Shown: in pieces, positions 8,614-16,492 of the stretch
Numbering within the stretch: position 1 is the first letter of the stretch
Layout of the letters: every line of letters begins with the position of its first letter
NCBI GenBank assembly: GCA_946535435.1
Contig: CAMNDM010000019.1
Coordinates: 1-59,580 of the forward strand
Source: Physcocola sp002396385
GTDB lineage: Bacteria > Bacteroidota > Bacteroidia > Bacteroidales > Paludibacteraceae
DNA length: 59,580 nt
Reading direction: 5' to 3'
Program-made: the position numbers and the translations under genes
The notes under the pieces: model-generated
The model's database searches: none
What the model was told of the DNA's origin: nothing
What the model saw: the letters and a program-made list of their open reading frames with translations, nothing else

Positions 8614-9450
8614 TTAATTGTTTTGTTCTGTTTGGTTTCCATCGGGTTGTTGTCCATGCGGAGCGTGTTGCCCGTGTGGGTGGCGGTGCCCCGGTTTGAA
8701 GTGCCCGTCTCTGTGGTGGTGGCGTGGCCTTCTCTCCTTATCGAAAGCGTGGTGCCTTTGTAGGCGAACCGAGTCTTCGGGTGTCAGTTTGTTCAGCACT
8801 CTCGACTCTGGTGTGAGTTTGATAGCCTCAATGTATACTTCCGGATAATACTCTTTCCCCGGGTTCGCTTCAAACCATTGTTTTATTTCTTGCTGCTTCT
8901 CTTTCATGAATTTGGCCTTGTGGGGTGGAATAGGTCCCCTTTTCATGAATTCGCCTCTGCACTCCTTTTTCATAGAGTCGCCTGCCTCTCGTCTTGGCCC
9001 TTTGTGCCACATCGGGTGTCTTGTCGGCATCGGTACGCCCATGCTGTCGGTACTGCTGTTCGCCCTCATACTGTCAAGCCTGGCAAACAAAGAATCGCTG
9101 AATGCTATCACCGAATCCATGCGGGCAACGTCTTCTTTGGTTATTTTGCGCATTTTTACCTCTCCTGTCAAGGTAATGGTTTTACCCATAAGTTTCGGAC
9201 TGAATAGGTCTACATCGCCGCCAGTCCTGACTCGGAGCGTCGTGGTGTTGTCACTGGTGTCAACAAGTGTTAGCCCTCTTCCTACCGGGTAGCTGACGCG
9301 TAAAACTTTTCCTGTTATTTTAACGGTTTTGTCTACCAGTTGTTCTCCGTAGGCTTTGACTCTTGAAGGGGATAACTCTCTTTTCCCCCCGTTGCAGCCC
9401 GATAAAAGCATAGCTGCGGTTGCGGTTAATAGTAGAATGTGTTTTTTCAT
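8614..9450 (-). CDS. Lipoprotein with OB-fold-like domain and His-rich C-terminus
   Basis: Function unknown. A signal peptide ends in the lipobox LLSGC (Cys19), so the mature protein is lipid-anchored. Residues about 30-105 (DKTVKITGKVLRVSY, then GKTITLTGEVKMRKI) resemble the small OB-fold/tRNA_anti-like domains found in bacterial lipoproteins. The middle is Met/Lys/Arg-rich, and the last about 50 residues are packed with His (RRPRHHHRDGHFKPGHRHPH and more), suggesting binding of zinc, nickel or copper. Bounded by its own promoter and terminator, so monocistronic. Confidence 0.75.
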   Translation of the reverse strand: MKKHILLLTATAAMLLSGCNGGKRELSPSRVKAYGEQLVDKTVKITGKVLRVSYPVGRGLTLVDTSDNTTTLRVRTGGDVDLFSPKLMGKTITLTGEVKMRKITKEDVARMDSVIAFSDSLFARLDSMRANSSTDSMGVPMPTRHPMWHKGPRREAGDSMKKECRGEFMKRGPIPPHKAKFMKEKQQEIKQWFEANPGKEYYPEVYIEAIKLTPESRVLNKLTPEDSVRLQRHHAFDKERRPRHHHRDGHFKPGHRHPHGQHAPHGQQPDGNQTEQNN

Positions 9451-9472
9451 GTCTCTATGTTTTCATATACCC

Positions 9473-9480
9473 CAAATTTA
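9473..9480 (-). promoter_or_regulatory. Predicted -7 box of the His-rich lipoprotein gene
   Basis: Minus strand reads TAAATTTG, a perfect TAnnTTTG, 22 nt upstream of the ATG at 9450. Confidence 0.5.
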
Positions 9481-9545
9481 CCGAATTATTCTGGTTTTAA
9501 CAATTTGTGTTTTTGCGAAAGTGCTTTATTACAGAAAAAAAGTTT

Positions 9546-9716
9546 TTATACCAGAAGTATGTCTGTTTGTAAACCTACCTTAGGTTTACGCTTTATTCTG
9601 GGACCATTTGTGGGCTTGTTAGAAGTGTTTGAAGGCGCATCCTCTTTTACAGTAGCTTTGATGCAGAGGTAGGCTATATATATTATTGAGACAACGAGTA
9701 TGACTATAATGCTCAT
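9546..9716 (-). CDS. Small single-span membrane protein (56 aa)
   Basis: ATG-started 56-codon frame on the minus strand. It encodes a clean N-terminal membrane segment (MSIIVILVVSIIYIAYLCI) followed by a basic, Asn/Pro-rich cytosolic tail ending at TAA. The hydrophobic-then-basic layout is typical of real small membrane proteins. It sits between the pgk terminator (9733-9777) and the lipoprotein promoter. With only about 17 nt between its start and that terminator, it would depend on readthrough from pgk or on a promoter inside the terminator region. No family recognised. Confidence 0.45.
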   Translation of the reverse strand: MSIIVILVVSIIYIAYLCIKATVKEDAPSNTSNKPTNGPRIKRKPKVGLQTDILLV

Positions 9717-9732
9717 TTGCTATAAAACTGAG

Positions 9733-9777
9733 TAAGAAAAAAAAGGTATATCATAAGTTCTTTTATGATATACCTTT
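9733..9777 (-). terminator. Rho-independent terminator after pgk
   Basis: A perfect 15-bp stem (9742-9756 with 9763-9777, core GGTATATCATAA) with a 6-nt loop. On the minus strand it is followed by a run of eight T. Confidence 0.92.
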
Positions 9778-9800
9778 ATGTTAATAGTGCTTAATTAGGA

Positions 9801-11069
9801 TTACTCACCCTTGATAGCTGCAACGCCTGGAAGTACCTTGCCTTCGATAGCCTCGAGAAGGGCACCACCACCAGTAGAGATGTAAGAAACCTGGTCAGCC
9901 AAACCGAACTTGTTGATACATGCAACTGAGTCGCCACCACCAATCAGAGAGAAGGCGCCTTCCTTAGTAGCGGCTGCAATAGCGTTGGCAATAGCTTTTG
10001 AACCAGCTGTGAAGTCGTCGCATTCGAATACGCCGGCAGGACCGTTCCAAAGAATAGTCTTTGCGCCCTTGATGGCTTCTGCGAACTTAGCCTGGCTTGC
10101 AGGACCTGCATCCAAACCTTCGAAACCGTCTTCAATAGCACCTGAAGGGCATACCTTAACCTCAGCTCCAGCCTTCAACGACATGGTGTCGAAATCGAAT
10201 GCGTTGGTAACAACTGAGTCGGTACCAAGTACCAATTCCACGTTGTTCTCTTTTGCCATCTTCTGGATGTTAAGCGCCAAGTCGAGCTTGTCTTCTTCGC
10301 AGATTGACGAACCTACCTTGCCACCGTTTGCCTTAGCGAAGGTGTAAGTCATACCACCGCAAAGAACCAACTTGTCTACCTTGCTCATCAAATTCTCGAT
10401 GATGCCGATCTTGGTTGATACCTTTGAACCACCCATGATGGCTACGAACGGACGGTTGATGTTGTTGAGGACTTTGTCTACAGCTGCAACCTCTTTCTCC
10501 ATCAAGTAGCCGAGCATCTTGTTGTCTGCGTCGAAGTAGTCAGCGATAACGGCTGTTGACGCGTGCTTGCGGTGTGCGGTTCCGAATGCGTCGTTGATGT
10601 AGCAGTCTGCGTATGAAGCCAAAACTTTAGAGAATTCCTTCTGTTTTGCCTTCATTTCCTTCTTTGCTGCCTCGTATGCAGGGTCTTCCTTCTCAATGCC
10701 TACTGGCTTGCCTTCCTCTTCACCATAGAAGCGGAGGTTTTCCAACATCAAAACTTCTCCTGGCTTCAAAGCTGCAGCCTCTGCCTGTGCCTTCTGGCAG
10801 TCGTTAACAAATTTAACTGGAGCGCCAAGGCGTTCTGATACTGCGTCTACTATCTGACCCAATGAATATTTTGCTACAACCTGGCCCTTTGGCTTGCCCA
10901 TGTGGCTCATGATGATCAATGAACCACCGTCTGCCAATACCTTCTTCAAGGTTGGAAGAGCACCCATGATACGGGTATCGTCTGCTACTTTACCATCTTT
11001 CAATGGCACATTGAAGTCTACACGTACGATCGCCTTCTTACCAGCGAATTTGTAATTGTCGATTGTCAT
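9801..11069 (-). CDS. pgk: Phosphoglycerate kinase
   Basis: Glycolytic enzyme transferring phosphate between 1,3-bisphosphoglycerate and ADP. N-terminal VRVDFNVPLKDGKVADDTR is the classic PGK signature; GSKVSTKIGIIENL, NGPAGVFECDDF and the nucleotide-binding GGGDSVACINKFG near the C-terminus complete it. The 422 aa length is slightly above the usual 390-415. Monocistronic: strong promoter box upstream and a long-stem terminator downstream. Confidence 0.98.
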   Translation of the reverse strand: MTIDNYKFAGKKAIVRVDFNVPLKDGKVADDTRIMGALPTLKKVLADGGSLIIMSHMGKPKGQVVAKYSLGQIVDAVSERLGAPVKFVNDCQKAQAEAAALKPGEVLMLENLRFYGEEEGKPVGIEKEDPAYEAAKKEMKAKQKEFSKVLASYADCYINDAFGTAHRKHASTAVIADYFDADNKMLGYLMEKEVAAVDKVLNNINRPFVAIMGGSKVSTKIGIIENLMSKVDKLVLCGGMTYTFAKANGGKVGSSICEEDKLDLALNIQKMAKENNVELVLGTDSVVTNAFDFDTMSLKAGAEVKVCPSGAIEDGFEGLDAGPASQAKFAEAIKGAKTILWNGPAGVFECDDFTAGSKAIANAIAAATKEGAFSLIGGGDSVACINKFGLADQVSYISTGGGALLEAIEGKVLPGVAAIKGE

Positions 11070-11116
11070 ATTGTTTTTATTATTAATGAATTTGTTTGTT
11101 CTTGTTAAAATCCTTA

Positions 11117-11124
11117 CAAATATA
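11117..11124 (-). promoter_or_regulatory. Predicted -7 box of pgk
   Basis: Minus strand reads TATATTTG (perfect TAnnTTTG), about 48 nt before the pgk ATG. An inverted repeat CACTAT-T-ATAGTG lies at 11135-11147, in the -33/-12 interval where a regulator could bind. Confidence 0.6.
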
Positions 11125-11220
11125 CGTTTTTTTGCACTATTATAGTGTGTTTTTGATAACTCTTTTATAGCGCAATCTTACGTTTTTCTCAGCCTTCCCC
11201 CTCCGGGTGTCCCGTTTCCT

Positions 11221-12675
11221 TTAGTTGCCACTCAGGTACTTGTGCATCTCGGCCGCTGCTTTCCTGCCGTCGCCCATTGCCAATATAACGGTTGCTCCGC
11301 CTCGCACAATGTCGCCTCCGGCAAACAGGGTTGGTATGCTGCTCTGCAGCTTGTCGTTTACGACGATGGTGCCTTTGGCGCTGACTTCTAGCCCGGCTAC
11401 CGAGTTTGGCACTATTGGGTTTGGCGATACACCAATGCTGACGATTACTACATCGACTGGTACATCGATGATGCCTCCTTCTATGGCTATTGGTGAGCGT
11501 CGGCCGCTTGCATCAGGTTCGCCTAGCTGCATCTTCTGCAGTCGCATAGTGGTTACACGGCCTTTCTCGTCACCTATATACTCAATTGGGTTGTGCAGTG
11601 TCATGAACTCCACGCCTTCTTCTTTTGCGTGGTGCACTTCTTCCAGGCGGGCTGGCATCTCTTCTTCCGAACGGCGGTATACCAGCATTGCACGTTCTGC
11701 TCCTAGGCGCAGGGCGGTGCGGACCGAATCCATGGCGGTGTTTCCTCCGCCTATTACAGCCACGTTCTTGCCCCTAAGTACGGGTGTGTCGCTCTCTTTG
11801 GTGTTGGCTCTCATCAGGTTTACACGGGTCAGATACTCGTTGCTGCTCATTATGCCGATGAGGTTCTCTCCCTTTATGTTCATAAAGCGTGGCAAGCCTG
11901 CTCCGCTGGCTACAAACAGGCCTTTGAATCCTGCTGCTTCCAAATCTTTGGTGCCGATGGTTTTCCCGACAATGGTGTTCTTCTCGAACTTTACACCCAT
12001 CTTTTTCAGGTTGTCGATTTCTACGTCTACTATTTCGTTAGGCAGACGGAAACCTGGTATGCCGTATTTCAATACACCGCCAATTTCGTGCAGGGCTTCA
12101 AATACGGTTACCTCATAGCCCAGTTTGGCCATGTCGCCAGCAAATGATAGCCCGGCTGGACCTGAACCCACGGCTGCTACCTTTATGCCGTTCTTTGGCG
12201 CTGTCTGTGGTGCCTCCATTTTGCCGCTGTTACGTTCGAAGTCGGCGGCAAAACGCTCAAGGTAGCCAATGGCTACTGGTTCTTTCTTCAGTTTCAATTT
12301 GTAGAAACACTGGCTTTCGCATTGCTTCTCTTGTGGACATACACGGCCGCATACTGCCGGCAGCGCGCTGGTCTGGCGCAACACTTTTGCTGCTTCCACA
12401 TATTCTCCACGCTCAATGTTTTTAATAAAACCTGGTATGTTGATGCCTACCGGACAGCCTTCCATACAGGTCGGATTCGGACAGTCCATGCAACGGGTAG
12501 CCTCTTTCCTTGCCTGTTCTTCGGTCAGACCCTGGTTGACCTCGTCGTAACTGCGGGCGCGTATTTTTGCGTCCAATTCGTTCATCTTTACGCGTGGCGT
12601 GCTTGTCCGCTCTTTACCGCTGATGCTTTTGCGCAACTCGTCGCGCCATGCTTCGTTTCTATCTTCTAATGCCAT
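11221..12675 (-). CDS. nfnB: NfnB-type subunit, NADPH-binding FAD/Fe-S oxidoreductase (GltD-like)
   Basis: Large subunit of the NADH-dependent reduced ferredoxin:NADP+ oxidoreductase, often mis-annotated as glutamate synthase small subunit. Two N-terminal [4Fe-4S] Cys sets are visible: C62, C65, C70, C74 and C109, C113, C119, C123. Then comes an FAD Rossmann motif VGSGPAGLSFAGD (about 170) and a second GGGNTAMD nucleotide motif. 484 aa is right for NfnB/GltD. No glutamate synthase large subunit is adjacent, while an NfnA-type partner lies 89 nt upstream, which favours Nfn. The complex couples NADPH, NADH and ferredoxin by flavin-based electron bifurcation. Confidence 0.88.
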   Translation of the reverse strand: MALEDRNEAWRDELRKSISGKERTSTPRVKMNELDAKIRARSYDEVNQGLTEEQARKEATRCMDCPNPTCMEGCPVGINIPGFIKNIERGEYVEAAKVLRQTSALPAVCGRVCPQEKQCESQCFYKLKLKKEPVAIGYLERFAADFERNSGKMEAPQTAPKNGIKVAAVGSGPAGLSFAGDMAKLGYEVTVFEALHEIGGVLKYGIPGFRLPNEIVDVEIDNLKKMGVKFEKNTIVGKTIGTKDLEAAGFKGLFVASGAGLPRFMNIKGENLIGIMSSNEYLTRVNLMRANTKESDTPVLRGKNVAVIGGGNTAMDSVRTALRLGAERAMLVYRRSEEEMPARLEEVHHAKEEGVEFMTLHNPIEYIGDEKGRVTTMRLQKMQLGEPDASGRRSPIAIEGGIIDVPVDVVIVSIGVSPNPIVPNSVAGLEVSAKGTIVVNDKLQSSIPTLFAGGDIVRGGATVILAMGDGRKAAAEMHKYLSGN

Positions 12676-12764
12676 ATATGTTTTCTTTTGTTAAGACCCT
12701 GTCCTCCCGGCCGGTTCCTGCTCTGTTGGCGGTTTTTGACCTGGCCATTGGTGGAAAGGGAGGT

Positions 12765-13583
12765 TTATTTGCCAATTTTGTATAGGTCTTCTTTCTCCAA
12801 TTCTTTATATGCACCCAAACGCATCATCATCTCGTCGAAATCTACTTGGTGGGCGTCGAATTCCGGACCGTCTACACATACGAATTTGGTCTTCCCTCCT
12901 ACTGTAACACGGCAGGCTCCGCACATTCCTGTACCGTCGACCATAATGGTGTTTAACGATGCTATGGTTGGCAAGTTGTATTTCTTGGTCAAAAGTGAGA
13001 CAAACTTCATCATTATGGCTGGTCCTATAGTGACGCACAAGTCGACTTTCTCGCGGAGGATGACTTCTTCTATTCCGTTGGTTACTAAACCTTTTTTTCC
13101 TGCACTGCCGTCATCGGTCATAATGATGACTTCGTCGGCCAGCTCACGCATCTGTTTTTCTAGAATGATGAGGTCTTTGTTTCGGGCGGCCAGTACTACA
13201 ATTACCTTGTTGCCTGCCTTTTTCATGCCTTCCACAATTGGCAATAGGGGAGCTACGCCAACTCCGCCACCGGCACACACTACGGTCCCGTATTTTTCTA
13301 TATCTGTTGGCTTCCCCAGTGGACCTACCAAATCGGTCAGTTCGTCTCCTACGTTCAGGTCGGTCAGCTTGGTACTTGAAACTCCTACACGTTGTGCTAC
13401 CAGTGTTATGGTCCCTTTCTTCTCATCGGCCGAGGCTATAGTCAGCGGAATGCGCTCTCCGTTTTCTCCTACACGCACAATCACGAAGTTTCCTGGTTTG
13501 CGCGCTTTGGCAATGAGTGGAGCTTCAACCTCCAACTTTACCACGTTCTCCGAAAAGAATTCCTTGTCTACGATTTTGTACAT
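12765..13583 (-). CDS. nfnA: NfnA-type subunit, FAD/NAD(H)- and [2Fe-2S]-containing
   Basis: Small subunit of NfnAB, related to ferredoxin-NADP reductase and dihydroorotate dehydrogenase electron-transfer subunit. An FAD/NAD reductase fold (IPLTIAS, then AGGGVGVAPLLPIVEG) is followed by a C-terminal [2Fe-2S] segment VDGTGMCGACRV...FVC. The spacing D-x4-C-x2-C-x11-C equals the Asp plus three Cys ligand set I recall from Thermotoga maritima NfnA. The ATG at 13583 (MYKIVDKEF) gives 272 aa; upstream in-frame residues to 13772 run through the promoter and are rejected. Confidence 0.87.
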   Translation of the reverse strand: MYKIVDKEFFSENVVKLEVEAPLIAKARKPGNFVIVRVGENGERIPLTIASADEKKGTITLVAQRVGVSSTKLTDLNVGDELTDLVGPLGKPTDIEKYGTVVCAGGGVGVAPLLPIVEGMKKAGNKVIVVLAARNKDLIILEKQMRELADEVIIMTDDGSAGKKGLVTNGIEEVILREKVDLCVTIGPAIMMKFVSLLTKKYNLPTIASLNTIMVDGTGMCGACRVTVGGKTKFVCVDGPEFDAHQVDFDEMMMRLGAYKELEKEDLYKIGK

Positions 13584-13641
13584 TATTGTGTTTTGTATTT
13601 GTTTTATTTTCTTTTCTGTGTTTGGGGCATGGTGCTGTTCT

Positions 13642-13673
13642 GTCTGTAAACAGACCCCCCTTTTGCAAAAATA
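13642..13673 (-). promoter_or_regulatory. nfnAB promoter with palindrome at the transcript start
   Basis: Minus strand 13666-13673 reads TATTTTTG (TAnnTTTG). Just downstream, 13642-13655 is a perfect 6-bp inverted repeat GTCTGT-AA-ACAGAC lying at about +4 to +17 and preceded by a G6 run. It may be an operator or a 5' hairpin. Confidence 0.45.
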
Positions 13674-13765
13674 CGGTTTTATTTTTGCTTTTTGCTTTAT
13701 TGTTTGGTTAAAACATGCCCTATTTGTCTCTGTCTCTGTTGCCGGCGGTTGGTCTGACGGCTGTT

Positions 13766-15199
13766 TTACCACCTGTTGTGGTGGCGTTGCTTCATTTTCT
13801 TTTTCAAACGTCGTTCTTTTGCGAGTTGCTCAATGGTTATTTCACTTTTGTCCCATTTGTTCAGCCCGTTTTTGTCCCAAAGGTATTTTCTGGTTTCTTT
13901 GACTAGAACATTTGAAAGTAGCAGTAACGAGATTAAGTTTGGTATGGCCATTAGTGCGTTCATACAGTCTGCGATGTTCCATACAGCGCTCAAACTCAGT
14001 ATAGAGCCGATGAGTATCGCTATTACAAATACCACTCTGTACGAGGTTATCCACTTTTTGCCTCCCAGGTATTCTATGGCTTTTTCTCCGTAATACGACC
14101 ACCCTAGCAATGTCGAGAAGGCGAAAGTGAAAAGGCCTATTGTAAGGACTGTCGGCCCTACTACTGGTATGGTTCCGAATACCGAGCGCATCATGGCCGT
14201 TCCTGCTTTAAATTCTATTTCCGGATGGGCAATCATACAGCTCACTATCACTATTCCGGTCATTGCGCAAATTATCACGGTATCCCAAAAAGTGCCTGTC
14301 ATTGAAACTAGGGCTTGCCTGACCGGATTTTTTGCTTTGGCGGCAGCTGCGACAATTGGTGCTGAACCCATTCCCGATTCGTTTGAAAAGAGCCCTCGCG
14401 AAACTCCGTAGCGGATGGTGTTGATAAGCATCCCTCCTGTGAAACCGGCTCCAGCTGCCGATGGGTCGATGGCAGATGTTATTATCAGGTCGATGGCTGA
14501 TGTGAGATAGGCATGGTTGCAGATGATGATGTAGATGCAGCCTATTATATAGAAGACCGCCATAAATGGCACTATCAGACCACAGGCTCTCGATATGCTC
14601 TTAACGCCTCCAAGCATTACGCTGCCTACCAGCACCGTGGTGATGGCCCCTGTCTTCCAGGTGGCAATGCCGAAGTCGGCCTTCATCAGGTCGGCTACTG
14701 CGTTGGCTTGCACCATGTTGCCTATGCCGAATGTGGCTATCGCCGTGAATATGCAGAACAAGATGGCGAGCCATTTCATACCCAATCCTCTTTCTAGTGC
14801 ATACATCGGCCCGCCCAACATTTCGCCATTCGAAGTGCGTACCCTGAATTTAACGGCCAGCAATCCCTCTCCATATTTTGTGGCCATTCCTAACAGCCCG
14901 GTCAGCCAGCACCAGAATACGGCCCCTGGGCCTCCGAGTGCTATGGCTGTCCCAACGCCTACCAGATTGCCGGTACCTATGGTTGCTGCAAGTGCTGTCG
15001 CAAGAGCCCGGAATGCGCTAATGTCTCCCGACTTGCTTTTGTCTTTCTTAAAAGTGAGTTTTATTGCTGTTATGATGTGGCGCTGTGGAAAATGTAGCCT
15101 GATGGTCAGGTATATGTGCGTACCCACCAAAAGTGCAATCAGGGGCCAGCCCCATAAAAGTCCGCTTATCTCTTCTGTTAGTTTTGCGAAGTTCTCCAA
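13766..15199 (-). CDS. AGCS family alanine/glycine:cation symporter
   Basis: Inner-membrane Na+- (or H+-) coupled uptake of alanine or glycine. The family signature GTGNLVGVGTAIALGGPGAVFW lies at about residues 95-117 (split here as GTGNLVGVG and GGPGAVFW), and GGPMYALERGLG follows. About 10-11 hydrophobic helices and 477 aa fit the family. The basic C-terminus (RRLKKKMKQRHHNRW) is cytosolic. It ends 182 nt after the nfnA start region; co-regulation with nfnAB is not indicated. Confidence 0.93.
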   Translation of the reverse strand: MENFAKLTEEISGLLWGWPLIALLVGTHIYLTIRLHFPQRHIITAIKLTFKKDKSKSGDISAFRALATALAATIGTGNLVGVGTAIALGGPGAVFWCWLTGLLGMATKYGEGLLAVKFRVRTSNGEMLGGPMYALERGLGMKWLAILFCIFTAIATFGIGNMVQANAVADLMKADFGIATWKTGAITTVLVGSVMLGGVKSISRACGLIVPFMAVFYIIGCIYIIICNHAYLTSAIDLIITSAIDPSAAGAGFTGGMLINTIRYGVSRGLFSNESGMGSAPIVAAAAKAKNPVRQALVSMTGTFWDTVIICAMTGIVIVSCMIAHPEIEFKAGTAMMRSVFGTIPVVGPTVLTIGLFTFAFSTLLGWSYYGEKAIEYLGGKKWITSYRVVFVIAILIGSILSLSAVWNIADCMNALMAIPNLISLLLLSNVLVKETRKYLWDKNGLNKWDKSEITIEQLAKERRLKKKMKQRHHNRW

Positions 15200-15227
15200 T
15201 TTGGTTGGTGTTTTTGATTTGAATAAA

Positions 15228-15626
15228 CTATTCTCTGTAATCTTCTATATGGTCTGCCCATTCTGGATTTTTCCTGATGGCATAATCCATAAATTTGAAG
15301 TAGAAATCTTCTCTGCTGTTGCTCCGCTTCATTTTTATTAGCTCTTGCGCTTCTGTTGCTGTGAATCCGACCTTTACAAATCCGCTGGAATCTAGCTGTA
15401 GGGGGTCTATCTTTCCTCGAAGCGGCCTGTTCTCTGTCTGTTTGCTCATTTGCTCCTCTAACTGCTGGAGGCGCTCTATGTCTCTTGCCGACAGCGATTC
15501 TTTACCGTCTCCCTGTTGAAAGTAGGGTAGCGCGAACCGTATAATCGCAAGAAGGATTATCAGTACAATAAGTACGATAATCCCACGTCGTTCTGTCTTT
15601 GTATAGTAAAGGAAGTCTTTCCACAT
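15228..15626 (-). CDS. Membrane-anchored helix-hairpin-helix-like protein (short)
   Basis: 132 aa. The N-terminus MWKDFLYYTKTERRGIIVLI leads into one membrane helix (about 15-33) and matches the start of the Bacteroidetes ComEA-like HHH proteins, which are usually over 250 aa. After a Gln/Glu-rich linker, IDPLQLDSSGFVKVGFTATE and the rest resemble a single degenerate HHH repeat (D-x-A/S ... L-x-x-x-G). Probably a DNA-binding or adaptor membrane protein; a role in DNA uptake is only suggested by the family name. The stop is 28 nt before the symporter start; the pyridoxamine kinase stop is 4 nt upstream of its ATG. Confidence 0.6.
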   Translation of the reverse strand: MWKDFLYYTKTERRGIIVLIVLIILLAIIRFALPYFQQGDGKESLSARDIERLQQLEEQMSKQTENRPLRGKIDPLQLDSSGFVKVGFTATEAQELIKMKRSNSREDFYFKFMDYAIRKNPEWADHIEDYRE

Positions 15627-15630
15627 AGAC

Positions 15631-16443
15631 TTATAGCAGGTAGAGGCATTTCTCGATGTTGAGACCGCAGTTCTTGTCTTGTTTCGACTTGCTGATCAAG
15701 ACCATTTGTCTTACGGCATTCATTGCGTGCTGGGTGCTTACTTTCAAATTGTCTCCCTTCTGCAGATGGGCGATTAATACTGCCGAGAATGTATCGCCAG
15801 TCCCAGGAAAGTGGGCGTCCACATAGTCGAATGTTAGCACGAAGCGTTCTTTGTCCTTGTGGTTGTAGCCGATGACGCAGTCTTTCCCTTCTATGCGCAT
15901 GCTGGTAATCAGTGCCGACTTCGAACCTATTTCAAGTAGTCCGTCTAGCATTTCAACGGCCTCTTCCTCACTACAGCCTTCCTCTCTGTATTGGTGTCCC
16001 GTCAGGTAGGCCGCTTCTGTATAGTTTGGATAGACCAGGTCGGCAACCGAAATCATCTCTTTCATTACCTCTATGCGGCTTTCCTCTATTCCGTTATACA
16101 GTTTGCCCTCGTCTCCCATTATCGGGTCAAAATAGATGGTTGTGCCGTGCGACGATTGCTCTTTGCAATAATCTTTCACCAGGTCGGCCTGGCGTTTTGA
16201 CACTATGAAACCCACTGCTATTGCATCGAATTTGAATCCTAGCTCTTTCCATATCGGGAACACGCCCTCAATGTAATCGGTTGTTTCCATTATGTTGAAT
16301 TTCCCGTACTCGAACGGATTCGATACCAGTGCGGTGGGCAGGTTATATACCGATATGCCGTAGTACGAGAGTATGGGCAACATGGCTGCTGTTGCTACTT
16401 TACCGTAGCCAGGCATGTCGTTTATAAGGAGTATTTGGCTCAT
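15631..16443 (-). CDS. pdxY: Pyridoxal/pyridoxamine kinase
   Basis: Ribokinase-fold kinase of vitamin B6 salvage, making pyridoxal 5'-phosphate precursors. N-terminal INDMPGYGKVA is the substrate/anion part; the catalytic GTGD lies in AHFPGTGDTFSAV (about 217-222), preceded by a nucleotide-binding segment (ALITSM). 270 aa fits PdxK/PdxY. It has its own -7 box and leads a tight pair with the HHH gene (4 nt gap). Bacteroidetes usually annotate it as pyridoxamine kinase. Confidence 0.88.
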   Translation of the reverse strand: MSQILLINDMPGYGKVATAAMLPILSYYGISVYNLPTALVSNPFEYGKFNIMETTDYIEGVFPIWKELGFKFDAIAVGFIVSKRQADLVKDYCKEQSSHGTTIYFDPIMGDEGKLYNGIEESRIEVMKEMISVADLVYPNYTEAAYLTGHQYREEGCSEEEAVEMLDGLLEIGSKSALITSMRIEGKDCVIGYNHKDKERFVLTFDYVDAHFPGTGDTFSAVLIAHLQKGDNLKVSTQHAMNAVRQMVLISKSKQDKNCGLNIEKCLYLL

Positions 16444-16463
16444 GCTATACTTTTATATTTCTA

Positions 16464-16471
16464 CAAATTTA
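16464..16471 (-). promoter_or_regulatory. Predicted -7 box of the pyridoxamine kinase gene
   Basis: Minus strand reads TAAATTTG (perfect TAnnTTTG), 20 nt before the ATG at 16443. Confidence 0.5.
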
Positions 16472-16492
16472 CGCTATTTTAGGCATTCTAAC

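Noticed and set aside
12688..13902. 404-codon plus-strand frame opposite nfnA
   Set aside because: Ser/Thr/Pro-rich antisense frame of a gene with intact Fe-S and FAD motifs.
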